From: Symbiodinium natans
Taxonomy: Eukaryota > Sar > Dinophyceae > Suessiales > Symbiodiniaceae
Length of the DNA stretch: 64,000 nt
Direction of reading: 5' to 3'
NCBI GenBank assembly: GCA_905221605.1
Contig: CAJNDS010002248.1
Span: 243,501 to 307,500 of the forward strand
Shown here: positions 54,411 through 63,635 of the stretch, one piece after another
Layout of the letters: every line of letters starts with the position of its first letter
Numbering within the stretch: position 1 is the stretch's first letter
Made by a program: the position numbers and the translations under genes
The notes under the pieces: model-generated
What the model saw: the letters and a program-made list of their open reading frames with translations, nothing else
Databases searched by the model: none
Told to the model about the DNA's origin: nothing

Positions 54411-54449
54411 CTCCTGTGGCAGAACGCGGTCCAGCATGTCAGCAGCCAC
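54411..54449 (-). CDS. Candidate microexon, VAADMLDRVLPQE
   Basis: 39 nt, acceptor ATCGGAG, donor GAG|GCACTAAG. Confidence 0.5.
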
Positions 54450-55004
54450 CTCCGATGGCACATTATGTCTGAGTATGGTTTGCTGTTCGTCTTATTGCTG
54501 TTGCTTGATATTATGTTTGTTGCTCCCGCGCTGCTTCTGCTGCCGCCGCCGCCTTTGGTCTTGCTGGTGGTGGTGTTGCTCTTGTTCTTGTTCTTGCTCT
54601 TGCTCTTTGTCGCTGATACATGCACAGATGCGTTCGCTGCACAGGTCTCGCAGATCTCGCACATACAGATTGCACTTACTCGACTGAGCCTCGCGATTCT
54701 CCAGGTATACGCTCCGTTTGTTTCGGGTTATCAAGCAACATTCACCAGCAGAGGACACGAGTACTGACCGCGCCGTTTCATCAAACAAGCAACGTCCTAA
54801 ACTCCATCGAAGCTCCGGCACCGCCGACACTCATTATCATGCTGGCTTTATGCAATTCTTGATCGTGACAGCTTATGCTCTCTCAAGATACGATCGAACA
54901 AAGCCCGGCGCAGGTCAAGACTACAATGCTTCGTGGTGCAACAGAAGCTGTTCGCCCTACACCTTGAGATCTTGAAATACCCAGGAGGATGTACACACCG
55001 AAGC

Positions 55005-55074
55005 CCTAAACCCTAAACCCTAAAATCCTAAACCCTAAACCCTAAACCCTAAACCCTAAAACCCTAAACCCTTG
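55005..55074. repeat. Interstitial telomeric tract (CCCTAAA)
   Basis: About ten units. Confidence 0.9.
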
Positions 55075-55589
55075 GACTCAAAGCTCTCAAGCCCCAATGG
55101 CATCCCCAGGCCCAATGTCACTGCGGGGGGGACGGCGAAGAAGAATTTTTGAGCAAAGTGTAATGCCATTGGTGCCACTGGGGAGGGTCCAGGGGATTAG
55201 GGTTTTTAGGGTTTAGGGTTTAGGGTTTAGGGTTTAGGGGGAGGCTTCAGGGTTCAAAGGAGTCTTGGGTTTAGGGTTTAGGGTGTAGGGGGGCTTATTG
55301 AAGCGTGGTTTTGGAATTTACCTCTGTCACTCTTACGCAGAAGTGTGGGATGTTGCTGTGGTGAATCGGGGCTCTGCAGGCTCTTCTTTTGTGGATGAGA
55401 TGTGATTAGCACTTTGTAGCATCTTAGCATTCAGCGCCCGAGGTTTCGAGCCGAGAAGAGATTCGATCAACTCACAATCGATGTACGTGACGACGGACCA
55501 AACTCCCAGTCCCCGTTCGTAGACAACAGGAGCAGAGGAAACTGAGAATCGGGCAGCTTGGGTGGGAGAATCGCAAACGAGCATAGCAA

Positions 55590-55690
55590 TTGGGATTTTC
55601 CACTTCTACTAACAGTCCTTAATAAAGGATTACGGTAGGGGTTACTACAATCCCCATGAAGGACTGTTAGTACAAGGGGGAAAGTCCTAA
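55590..55690. mobile_element. MITE-like family B, diverged
   Basis: TTGGGATTTTCC and its near complement AAAGTCCTAA at the ends; inner TACTAACAGTCCTTAAT conserved. Confidence 0.65.
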
Positions 55691-55944
55691 TATAGCAACA
55701 TCAAACACAAACCCTAAACCCTAACCCCTAAACGCACAAGGCGACACTGGAAATCCCTGTGGAGAGTAGCGAGCATCGTCATTTCAAATGTGGGCGCTCT
55801 ACAAAACACTGGCTGATGTAGGTAGTGCTTAGGGCTTAGGATTCAGGATTAAGGGTTTAGGGTAGTGGAATGCAGAGCTTATAGATCCAGCATGCCCTCT
55901 GTACACAGCATGTTTCATGGTTCGTGAGGGGCCAGCCGGCTAGC

Positions 55945-55977
55945 CTCTTGCGCCAGCGAAGAAGCATCAGCAGAAGC
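55945..55977 (-). CDS. Candidate microexon, ASADASSLAQE (third copy)
   Basis: 33 nt, acceptor TGCGAG, donor GAG|GCTAGCC. Confidence 0.5.
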
Positions 55978-56327
55978 CTCGCAGCGCATGTTGCTGGCCG
56001 ATACAGCGGGTTTCGAAAGTGTTTCTCTCACGTGGTCTCTGGGTATCTAGCTTTAGCTTGTGGGGCCTGGCCTGCGGAGAGTCACCCTAAACCGTAAGCC
56101 TCTAATCAGTCTAGGACACCAACTTCCTCCCAAATTGGGATGGAGGACCCTTGAGCCTCCAAGGACTGTGGGCCCAAAGACCATGGTGTTAGGCCTATTT
56201 TGAGCCTGTTCGTTCGGGCACCTGGACTCCTTGTTTGGGGGGTCGGGGCAGCAAAACAGGCCTCTTAAGTACAGAACTCATGTGACAGAGATGTCGACAA
56301 CTTCACCCTCACCGTAGCCAGCTAAAA

Positions 56328-56390
56328 CACCCTAAACCCAACCCTAAACCCTAAACCCTAAACCCTAAACCCTAAACCCTAAACCCTCTA
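56328..56390. repeat. Interstitial telomeric tract (CCCTAAA)
   Basis: About eight units; two shorter tracts follow at 56,567-56,600 and 56,620-56,647. Confidence 0.88.
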
Positions 56391-56449
56391 GCAAACAGGA
56401 CTTTCGGGTCGGGGTAAACTGCCAAGACATGCTCAACCTCGGCCCGGGC

Positions 56450-56479
56450 CTCTTGAGCAAGTGACGAGGGTGCTGAAGC
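56450..56479 (-). CDS. Candidate microexon, ASAPSSLAQE
   Basis: 30 nt, acceptor CACAAG, donor GAG|GCCCGGGCC. Confidence 0.48.
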
Positions 56480-57069
56480 CTTGTGACATGAAGCTCTCTA
56501 TTGAAGCGGCCGTGGCAAAACACAATACCTTTTTGAGCAACGGACTTTGGGGGCTGCCAAAACAATACCCTATAAACCCTAAACCCTAAACCCTAAACCC
56601 TTTTGAAGCTGGACTTGCTGACCCTAAACCCTATAAACCCTAAACCCATGGTTTGCCGAGACCTTTGAGAACTGTTTGGAGAGCTCTGGGAATTGGGGGC
56701 GCTCTTCGGTCAAACCTCGCGTCTGAATGGTGGGCTGGGGCCCGCTTCGGGTTAGCAGGGGCGTGTGACCGTGTCTGCTAAAAAACATCTTGAATGCGAG
56801 AAAGGCCCCCTGGCGCGGCCCGCGCATCATTCAATGCTCACCCTGCCTCTTAGCTCCTTGCCATGAAACCCTGAGCCCTTGCCATGAAACCCTGAGCCCT
56901 AAACCTCTGATTCCCAGAGCCTCTGGAGCACCTGAGCTGGCTGAAGCAAGCCCGGGAGAACACAGATCACTGGGCCAGGCACTGGTGAAGCCTGGCGGCA
57001 TGAAGGCTTCTAAGACCGTGGGCTGAGGGGGGTTTAGGGTTTAGGGTTTAGGGTTTAGGGTTTAGGGTT

Positions 57070-59265
57070 ACAGTTTGGCCGCTTGGCCTTACTGTAGGGC
57101 ATCACCTGACTGGGCTCTACCAAGTGGACTTTTCGAGGCGGGAGGTTCCGAAAGGCCTCACCCGGTTTGGTTCGAGAGGGCTGAAGGAGATTGCGACGCG
57201 CCATTTTCAGGGGCGGATGAGGGGATGAGGGGAGAGAGAGGTCGACAGTCAAGCTGCCTTATTCTGTACCTTTGAACCATCCCAAAGCTACTTGTCTAGA
57301 GTTCTTTCCTGAGGGGTGTCCCAGGACTTGGGAGGTTCAGGTTTTTGAACGTGTCCGAACTGCTTGGCTGCGCGCGATTGGGAACCACGTATGCTTTCAC
57401 CAGCTTCCACGCGAACCCACAAACGTCTAAGCTAAGGCACTATGCGACGATCCTCAGCTCGAGAAACTAAGATGAACTAAGAACTCGCGTAGAGGCCCCA
57501 GGTATAAGTCCCTTGAGCATCGCGGCGAAGAGACCCCTAATGCCCTGAGCTGCGCCGCGGCACCCCGCGCCCCCACATGTAAACTTGCCGCCCCGACATC
57601 GGCCAGGTGGTTGTCAGGATCGTTTGCCTGCAGTGGGCACTTCTGGGATGGAGAGGGTCTGGAGCGAAAGTCGCTCTTAGAGTGCGCTGCTCGAACTCAA
57701 GCCATTGAGTCTTCTGTCCTCTTGCTCCAGGTGTCAAGACATGTTAGGAATTTCAACCGGGGAAGTGCTCAGCGCCCCTGGGTCCCATGACATGCCCTCC
57801 CACGCACATGTCGCAAAATTCCTTCTGCATTCGACAAAAAAAAACGACCGGGAAACACAAGCCGCGGCCCCAGTCAAAAAAAAGGCACTCCAGATAAAGC
57901 CCCAAGGGCCTGGACACTATTTAAGTTCCCCATGCCTCCAAAAACCCTCAACCCTAAACCCTAAACCCCAAACCCTAAACCCTAAACCCTAAACCCGAGC
58001 CCCACGAGCCCCAAATCACCGAGCCAGGCGCTGCCAGAGCCTGGCAGCATCAAGGCTTCTAAGGTCGCCCTGACTTCTAGCGGTTTAGGGTCAGGGTCTA
58101 GGGTCTAGGGTCTAGGGTCTAGGGTCTAGGGTCTAGGGTCTAGGGTCTAGGGTCTAGGGTCTTGGGTCTAGGGTCTAGGGTTTAGGGTTAGGGTCTGTAG
58201 GGTTTAGGGCTTAGCAGGTTTAGGGTTCTAGCTGGCTGGGCTCTACCTAAACTCTTGAATGCCTCTGCTTCTGTGTTTTTTCAAGGCTGGAGGTTCCTAA
58301 AAAATGCATCCAAGGACGATACTCGCCATTGTTGGGCGAGCTGCCAAAAGCCAGATCTGGCAAGACCTTATCCTGCACGCTGCTTTTCCTAATACTGTAT
58401 ACCCTTCATCCAAACTCCAAAAAGCTACTTGGTAAATCGGTCCATCGCTGGTTGCAACCTCATATGGGTCCGAGTCCTTTCTGGTTAGATACCCTCCGCC
58501 CTGGGCCCGAAGCTCAGCCACCCGGGCTCATGCCCTCCACAAGTTAAATGTGGCCGCAGCACGTCGGTGAGATTGTCGCCACGATAGCTTGCCTGCGGAG
58601 GGGGAGGGGGGTGGGGGGGGGGCTTAGGATGTCGGGGGACGGTCACGGCATGTCACGGCCATGGCCTTTGGGAGCGCGTAGACTCCCCCACCCGCGAATT
58701 CAACCAATCGTAAGTTGTAGTGTGTCATGCCAAGTCGTTTTAAAGCAAACAAGGTTTCGGGCGCCATCCTGGAACTGTGTCAAGACATGTCTCAGAGCCC
58801 CAACAACGCAATCGCTCAGCGCCCCTTGTTCCCCAAAGTCAAAAAACTTCAAGCGATGCAAATTAACGACATGCCCTCCCACGCACATGTCGCAGATTGT
58901 TCCTTCTGCACCCGGAAACCGGACTGGAAACTCAAACTCAGGCTAAAACCTAAGGGCCCTGAACTCGCCACCTTTCCTCCGAAACCTCAGTCCTAAACCT
59001 GGACACAGACTAACCCTGAACCATTTAAGCCCCAAGCCCGTTTGAACCTGGAAGCTGCTACCAGGACGGAGGCCCACAACCCCCAAGACCTGAACCCTTG
59101 AAGACTTTTAAGCCCTTTGCAGGTTGGGGCCGTATGGGCCTGGGACTCCTCAATGGACTGCACCTTCGCTTTGCGTGACTACGGCTGGTTTGCTACGGCT
59201 TCGCTGAACGCGACATTTACGAAGGCTGCAAGGGAGCGGAACATACACTGGCTGAATCTTGCTCA
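57070..59265. other. Intron-like stretch with unit-1 similarity
   Basis: 57.1-57.2, 57.8, 58.0-58.3, 58.5 and 58.75-58.9 kb echo 20.85-22.15 kb, including a local repeat of the CGCACATGTCGCA segment at 57,800 and 58,880. No exon-like block was defined. Contains the TCTAGGG array. Confidence 0.5.
58080..58200. repeat. Variant telomeric array, TCTAGGG
   Basis: About 14 units in which TCTAGGG has replaced TTTAGGG almost completely. Confidence 0.9.
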
Positions 59266-59268
59266 TGT

Positions 59269-59367
59269 GGGGGTTTCCGAAAACAGGGGTAGCCTTTTGG
59301 GGAGCCCCTTTAAGGGGATTCTATTCTGTTTGGGGTCTGAAAGGGTACCCCTATTTTGGGAAATACC
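59269..59367. mobile_element. MITE-like family C
   Basis: GGGGGTTTCCGAAAACAGGG left, GGTACCCCTATTTTGGGAAA right. Confidence 0.6.
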
Positions 59368-59405
59368 CATGTATCACCAGCAAAAGGAGGACACATGCAA
59401 GCCAC

Positions 59406-59459
59406 CTCTGCCGCCGCGTATGCAGCCACTGCCACTTCGTTGGTGAGCTGTGCTATCTC
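59406..59459 (-). CDS. Candidate microexon, EIAQLTNEVAVAAYAAAE
   Basis: 54 nt, acceptor TTGCAG, donor GAG|GTGGCTTG. Paralog of 23,143. Confidence 0.48.
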
Positions 59460-59523
59460 CTGCAACATGCACAAACGGCGGGACGAAAGTCCTACTCAAG
59501 CCGCAAGCCTCCAAACTCCGGAG

Positions 59524-59657
59524 CCCCTAAAGTCCCCAAAGTCCCCAAAGTCCCTAAAGCCCCTAAAGTCCCTACAGTCCCTAAAGTCCCTAAAGTCCCT
59601 AAAGTCCCTAAAGTCCCTAAAGTCTAAAGTCCCTAAAGTCCCTAAAGTCCCTAAACC
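59524..59657. repeat. 9-bp array CCCTAAAGT
   Basis: About 14 units (KVP/PKS in translation), ending in CCCTAAACCC. Looks like a telomeric unit extended by GT. Confidence 0.85.
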
Positions 59658-59944
59658 CTGTGGGAACCGTTGCATTCGCGGAGCCTTTGTAGCCTTCGGG
59701 CCCTCGGGGTGAGGCTTGAGCTCGAGGGGAGAGGTAGGGGATTTTTTGGGATCCCAAAAACCGTTGAGAAAGAAAGTTGTTGGGAGTATAACTCGCTTTG
59801 ATCGCCACGTCGGGTGTGTTGTTGTTCTACGGTTTCATGCCTGTGGATCCGATGCGTTCACTTTCTCCCTGCAGTCTCAGTCTATATAGTCCTATGACTG
59901 AAGAGAGGAAACAGGGCTACGCGGGCTCAAGGTTTACCCCAAAA

Positions 59945-60033
59945 CCTGGAACTCTATGTACCCACAGTTTAGTAGTAACAACCCTTCATTTGTAGGTGCA
60001 ACCCATAAACCTGTAGGTACAGAGGGGTCCCCC
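59945..60033. mobile_element. MITE-like family E
   Basis: CCTGGAACTCTATGTACCCA left, CTGTAGGTACAGAGGGGTCC right. Confidence 0.6.
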
Positions 60034-60115
60034 CAAAGAACGCATCCCTAACTTGTTCAAGGATGGCCCCGCAAGGCCTCTGAAACATATTCCTGAATAT
60101 GATCCCTCTTAAACC

Positions 60116-60217
60116 TTGGGATGTTCCCCCCTGATACTAAGAATCCATAGTAGGGATTCTAAGAAGGGGGTTGCTGTAATCCCTATTGGGCTGTTAGTCT
60201 AAAGGGGAACATCCCAA
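60116..60217. mobile_element. MITE-like family B
   Basis: TTGGGATGTTCCCCCCTGAT left, AAAGGGGAACATCCCAA right. Confidence 0.7.
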
Positions 60218-60259
60218 CTTGAACCCTACAAGGGAAAGTGTAAAATATCCCCAAGGGCC

Positions 60260-60370
60260 TGCCCTAAACCCTAAACCCTCAACCCTGAACCCGAAACTCT
60301 AAACCCGACGCCCTAAACACAAGCCCTAAGCCCTAAGCCCTAAGTCCTAAGCCCTATAAGCCCTATAAGC
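60260..60370. repeat. Degenerate CCCTAAA/CCCTAAG tract
   Basis: Mixed CCCTAAA, CCCTAAG and CCCTATAAG units. Confidence 0.7.
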
Positions 60371-60409
60371 CCTTCGTCGTGTAGCGTGTTGATCTTGTGC
60401 CCCCTGTGC

Positions 60410-60454
60410 CTGGGCCTCCCTGAGGGATTCGGCAGCTTGAGCAGCAGCACCCGC
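60410..60454 (-). CDS. Candidate microexon, AGAAAQAAESLREAQ
   Basis: 45 nt, acceptor GCGGAG, donor CAG|GCACAGGGGG. Paralog of 23,412. Confidence 0.48.
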
Positions 60455-61598
60455 CTCCGCACTTCGCCCCCCCCCCAGGCTTGCGAATTGGGGTTTAGGG
60501 TTTAGGGTTTTAGGGTTTAGGGTTTGGGGTTTAGGGTTTACGCTTCCGAAAGAATCAGGGGAGGGGTTCCAGAACCTCATCATGACGCAGGCCGTCGTTG
60601 TTGTTACCGGGACGTCGTGGGCTGTGCACGCGGCCTCCCAGGCCCGAAACCTTCCTTTTTGGACTTCGCTTGAAACCCTAAACCCTAAGCCGTTCTCTTC
60701 CTAAAACCACCTAAACCAAACGGCGCACAGTCAGGGGCTTCAGTTGTCCGAGCCCTGAGACTCAAACCCCGGCTTTCTACTGGTGGCACATCCCGTTGCC
60801 ACCCTAAACTGATTCATGCAGATCCCTGTCTTCCAAAAGAATGTGTGCGTGTTTGGTCAGCCTCCTCCGCAACCAGCACACACAACAGAGTGGCAGAAGT
60901 GAATAAGTGAATCACCATATGAGCGACCGCTTTTATTACGTTGCAGGAGGTCTCTTGTGGCGGAGATAAAAACCTTATGTCATGCCTGAAACCTCGGAAA
61001 GCGATAGGCCCCCCCCAAAAGCGATACTCTGCATCTTGAATCTAGAAGTCGTTCTGCAACAATGTGGGGCTGGGTGTTATTCCAGAGCGATACTCAAAGC
61101 GATAACCCTACGATACCCATTTGGCCACCCGAAGAGCTGGGCAAAGGCCCTGGCCCAGGTTGAGGGTTCGAGGTTTAGGATACGGATTTCGTTTATAGGT
61201 CCTGAAGAAAGGAACGGGTTTAGGAATTCAAGAGTTTTCACGGTGGGGTTGCAGGTTTCGGGTCTCATATGCAGTAAAGCGATAGGTTTTCGTAGCAGCA
61301 TTGAGGTAAAGTCCCATAAAGCGATAGGGCCCCCCCCAAAAGCGATACCCCATGAGTTTTTAATTAGCATTTACATAAGATTTTTTGCGGCTGCTCATAT
61401 GCTTCTAGAGCCTGACCCAAGCACAACATGCTGAGCCCCGGGATCTAGAAAAGTCCGCGTGATCTCACGAGCATGAATTCGAAGCTCATGTTGACCGCTG
61501 TTCCTGCACCCAGATTCTGCATGAAACCCACCTTTGCGTGCCAGGCATTTTGTCGTTGAGACTGCAGCGCCCCGAATTCTTAGTCCCCTTCAGGATGA

Positions 61599-61700
61599 GG
61601 GGGCTTACGAAACTAAGGGGCCCCTGATGTCGACCCCCAATAGTAGGATTCCCTTATAGTAAGGACTCCAAAAAAAGGTACCCCCTAATTTCGGAAACTC
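61599..61700. mobile_element. MITE-like family C
   Basis: GGGGGCTTACGAAACTAAGG left, CCCCCTAATTTCGGAAACTC right. Confidence 0.6.
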
Positions 61701-61762
61701 CAGAAACCCTAAACCCTTAACCCCAAACCCCTAAACCCTATAAGCCTACACCCTCTTGCGAC

Positions 61763-61796
61763 CTCGGCGGGGTGAACGGGCTCCAATATAGCCGAC
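61763..61796 (-). CDS. Candidate microexon, SAILEPVHPAE (phase shifted)
   Basis: 34 nt, acceptor CCTCAG, donor GAG|GTCGCAAG. Paralog of 23,918. Confidence 0.35.
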
Positions 61797-62114
61797 CTGA
61801 GGAGTCGACCAGGCTAAGGTTCAGGTGCCCATGTTCACCATTCTCTAAGTAGATAACAAAAATCTAAAACATTTTTTGGTAGGTATTTATATTATGAACA
61901 AATGATACAGAAATAAGACACAAATAGTGTAATGTTAGGTCTCCTACACCTCCCTCAGCTCTTTTGAGGTCAGAAGGGTCTGGAGTCTGGACTGGGCGTA
62001 GTCTCTAGCCTAAGAGCGCATCGCAGATGACAACATCCGACACCAACCTCCTGCGTCCGCTGGGCGCTGCACGTAGGGGAGGGCACCTCCGAGGGGACCT
62101 GGGTGTGGAGCGAA

Positions 62115-62210
62115 AGGGGCCTGAATGATTAGAATAGGGTTTTGGAGGGTTATTATGGTGTAACTATAAAGGGACCCTAAGGGAATACGATTCGTAATTC
62201 TTCCGACCCC
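62115..62210 (+). mobile_element. MITE-like family A
   Basis: AGGGGCCTGAATGATTAG start and TTCTTCCGACCCC end. Opposite orientation to its positional counterpart at 24,325. Confidence 0.65.
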
Positions 62211-62590
62211 GATATTACATGGGGATCCCTTCAGGCGCCTGCTTGTTCGAGGGGCCCCTGAGAGTCCCACATGGCCATGCGGGGTGCCGAGCACGCAGAA
62301 GGGAAAACCGCTGCCGCGGCTTGTTCATTTGCTGAAACTCTTTGTAGTGTAGCGGGCTTCACGGAACCCAGCCAGTATGATCAGCCTTAGCCTCTGCAAC
62401 GCGACGAGATAACCCCCACTTAGAAACTTGGGAATGTTGGTCGCCAAGGGCATGGCAACGTCCCAAACTTCTGCCTTAAAGGGTGACAGCTTGCACCGCT
62501 GAGCCTCCGCGCCGGGGTCGGTTCAGCCGGCATTGAAGGCACCTTTGGCGGCAAGTGACAACGGGGGAACATGACGGGTTTTACGACAAT

Positions 62591-62674
62591 CCGGGGGGGG
62601 GGGGGGGGGGTAATATGGATTCCCTTGTAATAAGGATCCCAAGAAGGTACCCCCCCCCGAATTTCGGAAGCTCC
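62591..62674. mobile_element. MITE-like family C with poly-G end
   Basis: Poly-G left end, TACCCCCCCCCGAATTTCGG right end. Confidence 0.5.
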
Positions 62675-62868
62675 ATGTCCTGGCCTGCGGCTTCATTCCT
62701 TTCCTTCAATCAATGGCTCAACCCCAATACCTCCGAACCTAGAAGCCAAACACATTTGAAACCCATGTCGGGTCGCGAGATGGTAGGACGTACTACTCCG
62801 TTGCAGAGGTCGAAAGTGCGCCATTCAAAGGGCCACAGACTCAGCTCCCCGGTACACACGCAGCGCAC

Positions 62869-62904
62869 CTCCCCTTGAACGACCTCCGGCTTCGCTGGAG
62901 CTGC
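62869..62904 (-). CDS. Candidate microexon, AAPAKPEVVQGE (array copy 1)
   Basis: 36 nt, acceptor GTGAGAG, donor GAG|GTGCGC. Lowest-coordinate member of the right-end array. Confidence 0.45.
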
Positions 62905-63121
62905 CTCTCACAAGACAAAATGGCCTCTGATCAGCTCGTGACTCGGGGATTCCCGTAACCGTCCAGACTGTTTAGGGTTTTAGGGTTTTAGGGTTTAGGG
63001 TTTAGGGTCTCCCCCAAGACAGCAGCCATCCAACAGCCATGTTGGCTCAGGGATCATGAAGCCCTCTCAGCTACACTTCCGATCAACCCTGCACCACAAC
63101 GCGAATGCACGCTTGGGGCAC

Positions 63122-63151
63122 CTCCACAGCCTCCGGCTTTGCTGGAGTGGC
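63122..63151 (-). CDS. Candidate microexon, ATPAKPEAVE (array copy 2)
   Basis: 30 nt, acceptor GCGAGAG, donor GAG|GTGCCCC. Two codons shorter, in frame. Confidence 0.45.
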
Positions 63152-63350
63152 CTCTCGCAAGGCAAAATAAACTACGACTAAGTTTGTGCTGCAAAAGCTT
63201 CTGTGAACAGGTCCTGTTTCGCCATGATGCTATGCTGGCTCCGGATGCATGAAACCCTCCAAACTGAAAATGCACCGCAGTGTTCAAACAGCTGCAGGCT
63301 GCAAGAACAACCCTGGATTCCGAGGCCAACTCGTGCGCTTCTGCGGGCAC

Positions 63351-63386
63351 CTCCACCTGGACGACCTCCGGCTTCGCTGGAGCTGC
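63351..63386 (-). CDS. Candidate microexon, AAPAKPEVVQVE (array copy 3)
   Basis: 36 nt, acceptor GCGAGAG, donor GAG|GTGCCC. Confidence 0.48.
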
Positions 63387-63599
63387 CTCTCGCAAGGCAA
63401 ATGGCTGCGTGGTCTAAACGACGACAGTTAAGTTTGTGTTGCAAAAATTGTTGTTCATAGGCCTCAAGTTTTCGTCGACATGACATGCTGGCTCCAAAAC
63501 CCTCCAAACTTAACTTCCCAAACCTTACCGCAGCCTGCCAACAGCTGCAGACTACAAGAATCAACCCTGCACCACAAAGCGAACCCACATTGTGAGCAC

Positions 63600-63635
63600 C
63601 TCCGGCTGCACAGCCTCTGGCTTCGCTGGAGCTTC
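63600..63635 (-). CDS. Candidate microexon, EAPAKPEAVQPE (array copy 4)
   Basis: 36 nt, acceptor CGAAGAG, donor GAG|GTGCTC. Confidence 0.45.

Larger units (their letters stand above)
51500..56520 (-). other. Triplicated block, copy 3
   Basis: Exon-like blocks lie at 51,569, 51,830, 52,494, 53,128, 53,746, 54,411, 55,945 and 56,450. Sequence after it (56.9-57.2 kb) matches what follows copy 1 at 20.85-21.2 kb. Copies 2 and 3 therefore look like a tandem duplication inside unit 2. Confidence 0.6.
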
